Assembly: GCF_963259705.1 (NCBI RefSeq)
Contig: NC_081846.1
Coordinates: 86,998,641 to 87,062,640 of the forward strand
DNA: 64,000 nucleotides
From: Myotis daubentonii
Lineage: Eukaryota; Chordata; Mammalia; Chiroptera; Vespertilionidae
Direction of reading: 5' to 3'
The position numbers were made by a program, and so were the translations under genes. The notes under the pieces are model-generated. The model was not told the DNA's origin. It saw nothing but the letters and a program-made list of their open reading frames with translations, and ran no database searches. Of this stretch, positions 31,401 through 42,774 are shown piece by piece. The stretch's first letter is position 1; every line of letters begins with the position of its first letter.

Positions 31401-34400
31401 TTTGGGGTACCCGCTGTAAGGGATATGCAAAATGATGGGTGTAGAGCCATGGAGAGGGAGCGCACTCCTGCAAATGTGTGGTCAGGAGAGTCCCTCAGAG
31501 CAAGAGACAGGCCAGGGACTCTGAGAGAAACACAGAGGATGAGGGTCGTGCACTTGTCCCTGAATTTCAGCATCACACCTGTGGGCTCAAGACCCTGTTC
31601 GCAGAAGGGGCATCCACATCACAAGGTCCCAGTGCTGGCTGCTTCGCTGGCCACAGGGCTCCCCCTCACCTCCACCTTCTCCACAAGGGCCCCCCCCCCC
31701 CCGCCCGCCGAGACACACACACCTCCCTTTTGTTTTCGTATTGATTTTACCACATCTGAGAAGGTTTTAACAGGAGAAAGGGCCTACCAATGGGGTTGTT
31801 TGAGGACAAGGAAACGAGCCACTTGCTGTGATGAATGTTCTTGAAAAGCAATTTATTTTTCACGGGTAGCTTGCCGGGCTTGGGAACAAAAGTGCTTTGG
31901 CTGCCTATCAAATATTAACAGAGGCTAACTGTTTTCTCGGCATTTCTCTTTCCCCGCACACGCTCGCTCGCGCCTCTCCCTATGCAGGACAGAAATGACA
32001 TCAAGTTCAAGGGCTCCCTGGGGTCCCCTCCCAAGATAAAGTGGCAGCTGTTTTCATGGGGCTCTGAGACCTTCTGCCTCCGGCCCACCCTCTCCCTTCA
32101 CTCATTGGTTTCCTAACAGCGCTTGCACTTTAAGGCCTTCTCCCTCTCCTGGTGGGAGGCGACGGGGTGGGTCCCCAGGAAATGAGAGATGAGGTGGGAA
32201 CCCTGAAATGCCAGTGCTGCCCTCAGAGCCAGGAGCCTCCCTGTGGTCTCCACACAGTTCGGTAAGAGGGGAAGTAACCTGCACCTTTGCCCCTGGACTC
32301 CTGCCACATCCCCACGAAGCCGCCACCTTCGTTTGCAGCATGAGGCAGCTCTGCCCAGATGTTCTCCGTGTACCCGCAAGGTCATTGGCCCTGAGGAGGA
32401 TGCTCAGGCACCGCGGTGCCTCCAGGAAGAGGCACTGCGCCCCTCACTACGCCCCCTGCAGCCCTACTTTTCCCAAGCGGGGTTTATGCCTGGCTGTTTG
32501 TAGCTGCCCTTCACATTCCTGGGAAATATGACGGCGACAGCAAAACAGGGATTAGGTTTCCAGCTGGGCCCTCCCAGCCCTGGCGGAAGTTCCAGTGTCT
32601 GAGTCTCACTGTTACCTGAGCCCGAATTTCAGCAATAAACCCAGGAAGCCAGCCTCCTGCTGGAGCGCATCCTGCGAGGCGGACCGACCGCGGCCATGCC
32701 TCTCCCTGCTCGCCCACGGGCTGGCTCCTGCTGGTGCATTTGCCCAAGGGACCAGCTGATGCGACCCTCGGCCCTGGATGTCCTGTCAAATCACATCAAA
32801 GGTGTGTCTGGAAGTGGGACTGACTCCCCAGCGCAGGTGGAAGTGGGGACTTGAGTGGTTACCCTGAGCGGGAGGCATTTCTCATCGCAGTCACTAGGGA
32901 ATAGAGCCTTTATCTCCTATAAAAACAACCGGAGACAAGAAGGTGGGCTTCCTTCGGCCCATGCTGCTCGGCCTGATTATGCAGCTCAGACAGGTCTCTG
33001 GCGAAGGCCCCACATCAGCGCTTCCGGGCTGTGGAGGTGGCATGGGAGCCAGGGCTGCAGTAGCGAGGCGCCCAGACGGCCTGGCCTCCAATGAGCATGG
33101 CTCCCGACTGCACAGCCTTCGGCCCCTCCCGCTGGACATGGCTGGCCTTTTGGCCATAGAATGTGAGGGAAGCGGTACTGGACTTCCAAGGCTACGTTAC
33201 AGGAAGCCTTCAGCCTCTGCCAGGGTCTCTGGGCCGCGCACCTGGAGGTAGCAGGCTCCACGCCAGAGGTCGGAGTGCCTGCGAGCCCGTGCTGGGGGAG
33301 CCTGCATAGCGAGGCCATGTGGAAGGAGGGCCCCCAGCCCCAGCCTCCCCAGGGGGCGCCAGACCTGCCGTGAGATGGCCCCTTGGACAACCTGCCCAGT
33401 GACCCCATCTCCGGCCACCACCGACACTGCAACCCCGAGAGACCCCAAGGGAACACCACCCGGCTGAGTCCAGCCAGCTCTTGACAAATTAATAAACTGC
33501 TCTTGTGAACAGTTTAAACTCACTCAGCTCGGGAGCCTGTGTCCGGTGGAAATCACAAGAAGACTGACCTGTGAAGGACGTAAAAGCACAGGAGCTCCCT
33601 TTTTCAAAAGATGGGAGACCCTGACCAGTCTCTCCTTTTCCCACAAGCCCCTGCAGCAGCCCCTGGGAAATGAATGCGCCCCCTGATCTCCCAAGACACG
33701 CAGATTCCATCCCAGATCATCTTCACCCACAGGCACCTGCACAGGGCATGCTGGCCTCGCCCTGGTGCTGTGCCCGCAGTGGCCATGCTGGGGCCTCCAC
33801 ACATCCGAAAGCTACACACTTGAGCATCTTCCTTTTTCTGCAGGTGGAAGAGGCCCTGGGGGCCCGCAGCACCCACATCCTTTGGTGACGCCCTGCCTTC
33901 CTTCCCCAAAGGACACCAGGGTCATGGCCCAGACAGCCCCCCTGAAAGGCTGGTACACATTTTCTGCCAAGAGACAGCATTACCACCTCTGCTTCCAGCT
34001 CCCCTTTCAGGTGGAGGAGGCACCTCTCTTTAATCCCTGTTGCCCTAATGGAGAAGCTGAGGCCAGAGCAGTTCACGTTCCCAGCAAGGAAGAGTGGAGG
34101 CTGCTGCAGCCCAGTCCGAGCCGCCCTCAGACAGCGTCCCCTGCTCCACCACCCCTGGTGGGTGAAGTCGGTGGCTGTGGGCCTGCGGGGGGATGCGCCT
34201 CCCCCTTCCCAAACCAAGCCTAGCTGAACCCCAAGTCCTTCCCCAGGCCTCTTCAGAGCAGAGGGACGCCGCACAGCCCCTCCCTACCTGGGTTATCCCA
34301 GGTGAGGCGGAGACTGCGTTCCTCCAGGAGATGGCGACTGCCCAGCAGCCACGGCCTCCCCACGGAGACAGCGTGTACCGCATAGATCTTGTTCCCTTTC

Positions 34401-35562
34401 ATCCTTATCGCCACATCCCCCCGAACTCTGTTTTGCTCATCATGCTGACTTCTCCTCGGGGAGAGCCAGGACTTGCATAATAAGCACTTGACTCATCTCC
34501 AAAGCCAAGTTTGTTCCAATGGGTTTGACTTTCAACCTCCCCATGTCTCCTTGAAAAGATGAACCGCGGTTTTGTACCACAGGACATGCCAGGAATAGCG
34601 CACATAGAGCGTTTCCGGGAGGGGGTTCATGAGGAAGAGGCTGCGGGTCGGCCAGACATCTGCAAGGTACCATTAAGATGATGGACGCTTTTTCCATGGT
34701 GCCTTGGGCAAGCCATTGAGCTTTAGTGTTCATCCCTTCCCCAGAGAGGTCAGGGTGTGGGGTGTCCGTGCGCCTTTGGACAGGACACAGCTCTGGGGGC
34801 CACCCTTGCATCTTTGGAACAGAGGGTGCGGGAGCAGGACCTCGGAACACTCGTTCTCCGGAGAGCTGGCAGCCCAGTGCACCCTGCCTGGAAGCAGGGC
34901 TTGGGCAGGACAGACCAGGGTCCCTTCCAGGCCACCGTGGCCATGTCATAGCCACCCTGTCTCCCTCACCACCATCGCCTCTTCCCTGCTGCCATCACCT
35001 CTCCCCCAAATCAGCAGATTCTACCAACAGTCCGCAACTTCCCATCAAGGAGGAAATCCAAAAGGCAAAGCCAGATCCTGACCAACTTAGAAATGTATGA
35101 ACACACTGCACAAACAATAATAATAATCGCCCCCAATTGCCCCGTCTCTGCAATGACCGAGGGCTGGGCCAGGAGCCTGACACGACCTGCAGAGCCGGTT
35201 TGGCCTCTCGCTTGTCCAGAGCCTCGGAAAGGCGAAGAAACTTGCTTCTTAGTAGGTAAATGGCAGAGCTGCATTCAAAGGACGCCTTTCTTGTCCCAGA
35301 GTCCACCATGTTCTTCCCATTAGCGACACTGCCCGCGTGAGTCAGCGGCAGAAATAAGAGGCTGGACTCAAGGCCTGGGAGGAACTGGGTTGACCTAAGC
35401 CAAACAACAGGGGCTGGCAGCCTCCCTACCTCCCGGCCTCCAGCCTCCCAGCCAGCACTCCCTGGCTGGCCGCCCTGAGGCAGGGCCCAGGCGAAGCAAA
35501 GGATGTGGAGCCTGGGTGGGTCCTTGGGGAGCATGCAGTGGGGGAAGGGAATTGGGAACGGA
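31401..35562. other. Unique GC-rich sequence, no gene recognised
   Basis: The longest repeat-poor stretch of the window. It holds many short frames on both strands without domains, a poly-C tract at about 31689-31702, and a short MIR-like piece near 35232-35285 ('cttcttagtaggtaaatggc'). I found no exon with both splice sites that I would defend. Confidence 0.4.
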
Positions 35563-35712
35563 GGACCTACTATGTGATAGGGCCACCCACACAGGCTCTT
35601 GGTAACCCTTAGAGAAAGCCCCTGAGAGGGGTATCACCTTATCAACTTCACAGATGGGAAGTAAGAGCTTGGCAGGGTCACAGGCCCCAAGACATGCAGG
35701 TTCCACCCAGAC
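35563..35712 (+). repeat. MIR SINE
   Basis: 'gacctactatgtgataggg', 'taacccttagagaaagcccc', 'caacttcacagatgggaagt' and 'ggcagggtcacaggcccc' follow MIR order. Confidence 0.65.
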
Positions 35713-36066
35713 CTGTAGACCCTGAGGACTCCCCATGTGTGCCCACTGCTGCCCCCCCTCAGCTTGCCCCCGCCCCCGGCCCTCCGCTGCGTTGGCATGG
35801 ACAGAGCCTGCCTCCCACCCTCGAGGAACTCACCTCCCTGTTCACGGCTCTAGGCATCACCCGCTGGGGACCCTGACCAGACAGGACCATGTGAGAGCGG
35901 CCTTGTCCCAGCATCACCGTCAGGGGCGAATGGAGTGATTATTATGAAAAAGAACAGTTTTTCATTCTCTTGTTTTTCAGAAACGGGCTCTGCTTTAAAC
36001 ATTCTTCTTCCCTCCTTTGGGAATATTATAATTATTTGTGTTTACACTATCAACTAGCTGTTTTAA
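35713..36066. other. Unannotated sequence
   Basis: GC-rich to 35930, then AT-rich. Nothing recognised. Confidence 0.35.
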
Positions 36067-36271
36067 AAATATATTTTTATTGATTGCAGAGAGGAAGGGA
36101 GAGAGAGCTAGAATCATCAATGATGAGAGAGAATCACTGATTGCCTGCCTCTTGCACAGCCCACACTGGGGACCGAGCCCACAACCCGGGCATGTGCCCT
36201 GACCGGGAGTCAATCTGTGACCTCCTGGCTCATAGGTCGATGCTCAACCACTGAGCCGCTTTGGCCGGGCC
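36067..36271 (-). mobile_element. Ves-like SINE (older copy)
   Basis: Read on the minus strand it starts 'ggcccggccaaagcggctca', has an A box and a B-box-like segment, and ends in 'caatcaataaaaatatatt'. The flanks share 'ctagctgttttaa' versus 'ctagctttttaag', consistent with a target-site duplication. Confidence 0.8.
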
Positions 36272-36964
36272 TGGACTAGCTTTTTAAGGTTTTTCTGTGT
36301 GAATACAGCAAAGGTGAGTTTCAGGCGAACTCCTGTCTGAATGCTCCGCGCTGAGTGCGGAGGGCCCGCGGGAGGGGCTCTGGCTGCACCCTGAGTCTGG
36401 AGAGGAAGAGTGCATTACCCCCGACTTTCCAAGAGAAGCGGATGGCCAAGGCCCATCCCCCTGGAGACGGTCTGATCGATGAGCCTTCCCACGCTCCCCA
36501 CAGGCTCTGTGACCTGGGCTCCCTCCCCGACCCTGGCCAGGGCACACGCTCTGTCCAGAAAGGGCAGGCGCACGCAGTGTCCACTCCTGGTCTTTGCCCA
36601 CCCGCATCTCTGCCCCAGAATAGGAACCAATCCGGCCCCCAAAGCACCCCGGCCCTCTGCCTTCCTATTGCTCTGGCCATGGAAGCCCCAGCAGGAGAAG
36701 GGAGAGGAGGTTGAGATAGGGGTGCTTATTTCTCTGGGGCTCTTCGCCAGCAGGCCCCTCAGGCTAGCCGTCCTCTGCACACAGGCCTCATCGACTCCTG
36801 CTCTTTGCCCCTGGCCACTGGGTGGTCAGGGCCTCTGTGACCAGCCTCGGGCTGCTGCACTGGTCCCTGTGGTTTCCAGACACCCTGTCAAATGCCTCCA
36901 TTAGACTCTCCGTACATCGCGCTTCCATCTGTTTCCTGGCCCAGGCCGGCCTTTCCAGGGAACA
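36272..36964. other. Unique GC-rich sequence
   Basis: No repeat or gene recognised. Overlapping two-strand frames have no domain. Confidence 0.4.
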
Positions 36965-37016
36965 TGAATAACAGTAATAGGAGCTACCGCTCGCAGGAGT
37001 CTCCTGCGGCCAGCAC

Positions 37017-37578
37017 TCCACCTGTGCGTGTTGCATAGTTCTCACCTGTGCGTGTTGCATAGTTCTCACCTGTGCGTGTTGCATAGTTCTCACCTGTGCG
37101 TGTTGCATAGTTCTCACCTGTGCGTGTTGCGTAGGTCTCACCTGTGCGTGTTGCGTAGGTCTCACCCGTGCGTGTTGCATAGGTCTCACCCGTGCGTGTT
37201 GCATAGGTCTCACCTGTGCGTGTTGCGTAGCTCTCACCCGTGCGTGTTGCATAGGTCTCACCTGTGCGTGTTGCGTAGCTCTCACCTGTGCGTGTTGCGT
37301 AGCTCTCACCTGTGCGTGTTGCGTAGGTCTCACCTGTGCGTGTTGCATAGTTCTCACCTGTGCGTGTTGCATAGGTCTCACCCGTGCGTGTTGCATAGGT
37401 CTCACCCGTGCGTGTTGCATAGACATAGTTCTCACCTGTGCGTGTTGCATAGGTCTCACCTGTGCGTGTTGCATAGGTCTCACCTGTGCGTGTTGCATAG
37501 TTCTCACCTGTGCGTGTTGCATAGTTCTCACCTGTGCGTGTTGCATAGTTCTCACCTGTGCGTGTTGCATAGGTCTCA
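37017..37578. repeat. 24-bp minisatellite, about 23 units
   Basis: The unit CACCTGTGCGTGTTGCATAG plus 'ttct' repeats with variants at four positions (T/C in CCTG, A/G in GCATAG, T/G/C before TCTC). One unit near 37418-37430 has a 6-base insertion. Because 24 is divisible by 3 and the unit lacks stops, several frames stay open (270 and 272 residues minus, 204 plus). These are products of the repeat, not evidence of a gene. Confidence 0.95.
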
Positions 37579-37690
37579 CAGCAGCCCTCTGAGGAAGGGT
37601 CCCCACTTTTCAGATGAGGGAAACCAAAGTGACAGGTGCTGAATAACTTGTCCAATGTGCTCACTGGTAACTGGGAAGCAGGATGAGAGA
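37579..37690 (+). repeat. MIR SINE, right part (host of the minisatellite)
   Basis: 'cacagcagccctctgaggaa', 'ccccacttttcagatgaggg' and 'gtgctgaataacttgtccaa' follow the MIR core. The repeat unit just to the left ('tgcataggtctcac') aligns to the MIR segment before 'cacaacaaccctatgagg'. Confidence 0.75.
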
Positions 37691-38347
37691 CAGGCAGGTG
37701 CCTCCCAGAAGCCACCCTCTTTCTGCTACGCTGCACTGCCTCCTGGTGGAGCATGGCCTCAGGTGGCAGCCTCAGGAGCCCAGGAATCACCACCACCCTG
37801 TGGTCAGCCCTCCTCGTCTCAGCACCAGCCTGACTCCTCGGAGCTCTACTTCAATGCAGGACCCCTGACCACTGGGTCTTCCACAAAGACTGGGGCTCGC
37901 CTTGTGCCCACCCACGCCAGGCTGGGACCTGTCACCTGGCTAAAGCTCTTGCGGTCCTCTGGGAAGCAGGGCTCTCTGACCTCACCGGCCCTTGAACCCG
38001 GCTGTCTCAGGCCCCTCCCCACTTTTCTCTGGATCTGCCTCCATTTGCTTTTTCTGTCTTTTCCCTCCTCACTCACTCTCCCCTCTTTCACTGCCCCTCT
38101 TGTTTCTCCATTTCACAAAATTGTTCACCAGTTTCTGAAGATTAACGAAGACAAAATATAACTAACTGCTTTTTAGACAATTAATAAGGCATATCACCAG
38201 GAGAAATAATCAGCACAAAGCACAACACAAGGTGTAAATCAGCAATTGAGGGGGAAAGTATGACTGACTAACAACTAATGCAAGAATCATCATCCTTGTG
38301 ATGTTTAGATCTGCAAGACATGCCCAAGAGAAATTGGACTGGTAGAA
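37691..38347. other. Unique sequence, GC-rich then AT-rich
   Basis: No recognised gene or repeat. After 38140 it becomes AT-rich, possibly decayed L1. Confidence 0.35.
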
Positions 38348-38489
38348 ATAATGGCCACACACACTCATACACACATACACACACTCACACACACACTCAC
38401 ATACACATACTCATTCACACACACACACAAACACACACTCACACACATACACACACACTCACACATACATACACACACACACACACACG
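38348..38489 (+). repeat. Imperfect (CA)n microsatellite
   Basis: About 140 bases of CA repeats interrupted by CT and TA dinucleotides (cacactcatacacacatac pattern). Confidence 0.95.
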
Positions 38490-39210
38490 CAGCAACAGCA
38501 GCAGAAGTGAAAATAAATGCACAAAAATCTGACCTCTGAGTTACTTATAAAATTTTGTTATAAAAATTAAACAGAAAAGATCTTATTTAATGAATATAAT
38601 TTCAATAAAATACCAGAGGGAAAAAATAACAAAAACATACTGTATAAATACCTAGAATTAAATTGGCATGGTATTTGAAAAATAGTTTCACAATGAGATT
38701 TCATCAGTGTTGGCATAATCCTATTAAAGTGTAAATATTAAAATAGTTTTAGAGTCAAAATATTAAAGGGGTTGAGTGAAAATGTCAGAGCCAAGTGACT
38801 GAGGACATAATGCCCATGTCACCCCCAGTGAGCTCCCGAGTGCCCTCTACCCAGCCCTTTCCGGCATCCTGGCCTGTCCCCAGCCCAGGCCCCGTCTCTG
38901 AGTCTGACCTCCACCCTCCCCTTCCCTCCGCAGCCTCCTCTCACCCACTGCCTCCGAGGCCTCACCTTCCCGGCCCTGATTATGATTGAAGTGCTCTCTT
39001 TGTATCTCACAGCCCCACACTCCAGGCCCAGACAAGCCCCATGACCCCTAGTGATGTTAACCCAGAGGGCTTGGTTCCCACCAACGGCTCCCCAGGCCAG
39101 CCGCTTATCACAGCTGCTAGAAGCCTCCTGGCCCCTGTGCAGACAGGATCCCCAGAGCCGTGCAGAGTGCCAGAGCTGCAGACTCCTTGAGAATATCAAC
39201 AACAACAAAG
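38490..39210. other. AT-rich then GC-rich unannotated sequence
   Basis: 38530-38790 has L1-ORF2-like AT-rich wording ('aaatacctagaattaaattg') but no secure match. 38800-39180 is GC-rich and unclassified. Confidence 0.3.
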
Positions 39211-39407
39211 CCAAATGTCTTGAGTACCTACCCACTGTCAGACATTCTTATGTACATTGCATAGATTACTTCTAAACCTCAAATCAATCCTGCAGGGCAG
39301 GTATTCACTCCTTCTTCCAGGAAGATAACTGGGCTCAGAACGATTAAACAGCTTGCCCAAGGCCATTCAGGTATTAAAAGGCGGACGTGAAATTTGAACA
39401 CACACCT
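39211..39407 (+). repeat. MIR SINE, nearly complete
   Basis: 'gtcttgagtacctacccact', 'gtacattgcatagattactt', 'caatcctgcagggcaggtat', 'gaacgattaaacagcttgcc' and 'caaggccattcaggtattaa' cover the whole MIR core and end in 'gaaatttgaacac'. Confidence 0.88.
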
Positions 39408-39509
39408 AACTGGATTCTGAAGTCCATTATGATCTCCACTCTGGCGATGGCGGACTCCTGCTGAGAACCACCAGCACAGTAGAGAGAGAGAGAAAAGAAG
39501 CATCTAGAG

Positions 39510-39721
39510 CAGTGGTTCTCAACCTTCTGGTCCTTTAAATACAGTTCCTCATGTTGTGACCCAACCATAAAATTATTTTCGTTGCTACTTCATAACTGTA
39601 ATGTTGCTACTGTTAGGAATCGTAATGTAAATATCTGATATGCAGGATGGTCTTAGGCGACCCCTGTGAAAGGGTCGTTTGACCCCCAAAGGGGTCGCGA
39701 CCCACAGGTTGAGAACCGCTG
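39510..39721 (-). mobile_element. SPIN-like non-autonomous hAT transposon
   Basis: Terminal inverted repeats are 'cagtggttctcaacc' and 'ggttgagaaccgctg'. Flanking octamers ATCTAGAG and TGCTAGAG match at 6 of 8 with central TA. The interior is the reverse complement of the 4451-4642 copy and keeps the 'gacccccaaaggggtcgcga' palindromic segment lost there. Confidence 0.82.
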
Positions 39722-39879
39722 TGCTAGAGGCTTCAGAGAGCTTCCGAGGAGTGAGGAACTGGGGTGTCGAGACTGAGCAGAGAGAAGCCCGGAGCGGCGG
39801 TTCCAGCTGGGCCCACGTTCCTCCAGGAGGCCCTGAAGAAATGCAGAATGCAGGCACAGACTCTAAATTCCCGTGCAAT

Positions 39880-40200
39880 AAGCCCCAGGAAATAAAGATA
39901 AGGTTGAAATTTTACCAGAGAACATTATCTATGAAAAACTCGAAATTCTAAAACTGAAAAAAGAGACAATTGAGAGCACCTCGGGTGGATTTGAGAGCTA
40001 ATTAGGCACTGCTGTAGAGAGAATTAGTGAACTGAAAATACAATGAATGGAAATATCCAGAGGAAAGCGCAATGAAATGAAAGCATGGGACAAGTGGAAA
40101 AGAGCATGAGAGGCACATGGAACGTGGTTAGGATGCCAGGGCTCTAACTGGGAATCCAGGAGGGAGAGACGAGGGAGAAGGAGCAGGAGACCCATCTGAA
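39880..40200 (+). repeat. L1M/HAL1 LINE fragment (ORF1-region text)
   Basis: 'gagagaattagtgaactgaa', 'atatccagaggaaagcgcaa' and 'gagcatgagaggcacatgga' match L1M ORF1 coding text (gaattagtgaactggaagatag...). No frame survives. Confidence 0.5.
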
Positions 40201-40608
40201 GAGAGGAGCTGAGGTTCCCCGTGTGTGCTCTCCCCGTTAATCCACTCCAAGTTATTCCAGTTTCCGGGTTCCTTTGTCTTTGCTCTCCCCATTCTATGTC
40301 CCACCATCTATTGTTCCCCATTGGCACTTTTAAAAAATAATTATGGTTCAGATATTGACCACATGCAACATTGGTGAATCAAGAGGCAGCATTTCCTGGC
40401 GGGGGGTAGGGGGGTGGTGAGGTGGGCGTTGGGGAACTAAGGAAAGGGAGAATCCCTCTTTCCTGGGATAGTAGAACATAAGGTCTGGAACTGCCGCAAC
40501 TATTTTTTGCGCATAAAGGAGTAGACTTGGGAGGAAAGTGACATCATAGACAGAGAAAGTGGGTTCTGCTGTGCTTAGGTCACCCAATTAAGGCATGCCT
40601 GAAGCCAG

Positions 40609-40609
<1 letters not shown>
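40201..40609. other. Unannotated sequence
   Basis: No repeat core or gene. A G-rich run lies at 40400-40435. Confidence 0.35.

Positions 40610-40658
<49 letters not shown>
40610..40658 (+). repeat. (CA)n microsatellite, about 24 units
   Basis: Uninterrupted CA dinucleotides. Confidence 0.97.
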
Positions 40659-40660
<2 letters not shown>

Positions 40661-40679
40661 GCTTAACTGGGTGTTTCCA

Positions 40680-40990
40680 TTTCTTTTTAAGCCAGTTTGA
40701 TCTGCTTGTGGACACTTACAATGAACGCTACCCTGAGTGATATAAACTTTTGGAAATACAACTACTTTTCAGAAAGTATGAAACCATATCTATCCTGAAG
40801 AGTATGCAATGGCCTCTGCACCCACTCCAACATTTAGTTTTGTTATTTTAAAATCTGATAGGCAAAACGATGAAATGTTATCTTTCATTCTAATTGCCTA
40901 TCTGTTATTTCCATTGCAGTTGAATTTTTAATGTGTTTATTAACATTTGAATTCCCTGTCTTGTGTCTTGCTTCTTCATGGCTGTGATTC
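40680..40990 (-). repeat. L1M LINE fragment
   Basis: 'aatctgataggcaaaacgat' and 'tctttcattctaattgccta' resemble the reverse complement of the ORF2 C-terminal/3' region (tgataggcgaaaaatggtatctcattgt...). Confidence 0.45.
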
Positions 40991-41311
40991 ACTAAGACCT
41001 GAGATTTCCATACCCCGCCCCCCGGCCCCGCCCCCAGCTTCCATTGCTCATTTAATTCAGAGAAGCCAGTGCTTTTTCACAAGCCTCTGCTGCAGCGGGC
41101 AGGAGCCACGGACTCGAGTGCGGCCGCCTGTCCTGGAGGGACTGACCCTCTAGTAACGGTGGGCAGACAGCGATGCAAACAGCTGGACCAGAAGGCCGAT
41201 GTCCCTTGGGCAGGACGAGATTGGAGGCTGCATCCATCGGGACTTCCTTACACGTTATGATCACTGCGTTATTTGGAATTACTTCTACCATCTGGCCTCG
41301 TGCTTTAGTTA
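40991..41311. other. Unannotated sequence
   Basis: GC-rich; no recognised repeat or gene. A 'ctgaccctctagtaacggtg' phrase recalls L2 weakly. Confidence 0.3.
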
Positions 41312-41313
41312 TA

Positions 41314-41645
41314 GAGTAGGTCCTCAGGTTACGTCGGAGATCCGTTCCTACGGTGCTATGTAACACGATTTTCGCCATAAGTCGGAACCCACCTACATAA
41401 GCACTTACGTCACTCACATGGAGCACATACACAGCAGTAATGAAGTGAAACAGTAAAAAAAAATTAAAAGAAAGATAACAATTCCTGACCTTTACTTGTG
41501 GTAAATAAATAATAATAAAAATAAAGCACATATGTACGTACATATGTCGAAATGACGGAGCTTTTTTTTAATATATAAATAAATGGGAGATAGCGTAACC
41601 ATAAAATGATGTACGTCAAGTCCCACGTAACCTGAGGACTGCCTG
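41314..41645. mobile_element. Tigger/pogo-like MITE with TA duplication
   Basis: The left end has 'gtcctcaggttacgtcggag' and the right end 'cccacgtaacctgaggac' plus 'tgcctg', inverted relative to each other. TA flanks both ends (41312-41313, 41646-41647). Interior 'ttttcgccataagtcggaac' resembles Tigger elements. There is no transposase frame. Confidence 0.7.
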
Positions 41646-42050
41646 TACTTGCTTTTCCTCTGCTTATTTTTCCTTCTGTTTCTCTGTCTTCGTTGTGCTG
41701 AATTCTCTCTGTTCTCCCATTCCACCTGTTTTAAAGTTATACATTCTATTTCTATTATTTTAGTGTTAAACCACTATACTTTCACATGAGTATCTAAGGC
41801 CAATCAGTGTCTTTATCCTTCAGCCTATAACAGAGTTTACAATTGTTTAACTTCAATTAACCTTTGAACATTTATCATGTTATTACTGTACAGTATTTCA
41901 CTTCCATCTGACTTTTAAACCCCTCCCACAAATCTTATTTTTAAAAATAGTAAGTGTTTATGTGGACTTAGCAACATGCTCACTAATTTCTTTGCTTACT
42001 TTGCTTCTTTTATCACACCCCTTCTTCTGGACTCAACTTCCTTGTTACTG

Positions 42051-42072
42051 AAAAAATCCTTTATTAATTCCT
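42051..42072 (+). repeat. Target-site duplication, left copy (22 bp)
   Basis: Identical to 42107-42128; begins with six A's followed by TCCTTTATTAATTCCT. It flanks the U2 fragment. Confidence 0.95.
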
Positions 42073-42106
42073 ATCGCTTCTCGGCCTTTTGGCTAAGATC
42101 AAGTGT
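42073..42106 (+). pseudogene. U2 snRNA 5' fragment, tailless retropseudogene
   Basis: The 34 bases match the very 5' end of the spliceosomal U2 snRNA: 'atcgcttctcggccttttgg' then 'ctaagatcaagtgt'. The copy stops there, has no separate A tail, and is enclosed by a perfect 22-bp duplication whose leading A's overlap the junction. This is the structure of L1-mobilised tailless retropseudogenes. It is too short to function; the branch-point pairing region is absent. Confidence 0.95.
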
Positions 42107-42128
42107 AAAAAATCCTTTATTAATTCCT
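42107..42128 (+). repeat. Target-site duplication, right copy (22 bp)
   Basis: Perfect match to 42051-42072, so the insertion is either recent or has escaped mutation. Confidence 0.95.
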
Positions 42129-42774
42129 AAGTGAGAGACTATGAGTAAAAACTCATTCAACTTTTGTTTAATAACTGTCTAATTCATCCTCATTTACCAA
42201 TAATTGTTTAGCTGGACATCAGTGATCACATTGACAGTTCAGTTTTCTTCAGTTCTGTGATGATTTTTTTCCATCATCTCCTGGCATCAGTTTTTGCCAC
42301 TGAGAAGTCTGCTGTCAGCCTAATTAACATTTCTTTTTTTATTACTCTGTCTCTATCTGTTGTTTGCAGTTTTTAAATGATGTGTCTAGGACCGTCCTAG
42401 ACTCTAGGTGCTCCCATTTTGCCTGTTTGGAACTCCCTGTGTTTCTTCAATCTTTCTTCACTATTCCCTCTTTCTGGAGAGAATATGTATCTGCACCATT
42501 TCATTCTGTCCACCATTCTCTTAACATCACTGTCACATTTCCCCCCCTATATCTTTTTGTTGAAGTTTTCTCAGATGTATCTACCAACTCCCTACTTCTC
42601 TCTATTTAGCTGATGCAATGAGTTGTTAATGTTAATTACTACATTTTTTTTATTTCTTGAGGTCTATTTGGTTATTTTTCAAATTTGTCTCTCATTTTAT
42701 GATTTTTTTTCTTTTTTGCCTCTTTAAATATTTTAATCATATTTATTTTATTTTTTCTTATTTTTTGTGGATTA

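Larger units (their letters stand above)
41655..42770 (-). repeat. L1M/HAL1 LINE fragment, minus strand
   Basis: 'tttttgccactgagaagtct', 'gctgtcagcctaattaacat', 'gtttgcagtttttaaatgat' and 'gtgtctaggaccgt' are the reverse complement of old L1/HAL1 ORF1-region text. Before that the AT-rich part is continuous. A U2 fragment is inserted at 42073-42106. Confidence 0.6.

Noticed and set aside
37017..37578. CRISPR-like array of 24-bp repeats
   Set aside because: Repeats are contiguous with no spacers, in vertebrate DNA; it is a minisatellite.
36788..37796. Long minus-strand frames of 270 and 272 residues with periodic 8-residue repeats
   Set aside because: They are produced by the stop-free 24-bp minisatellite; flanks have no coding features and the opposite strand is also open.
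41052..41543. A 163-residue minus-strand frame around the Tigger-like element
   Set aside because: It runs through a transposon terminus and unrelated flank; no transposase motif.
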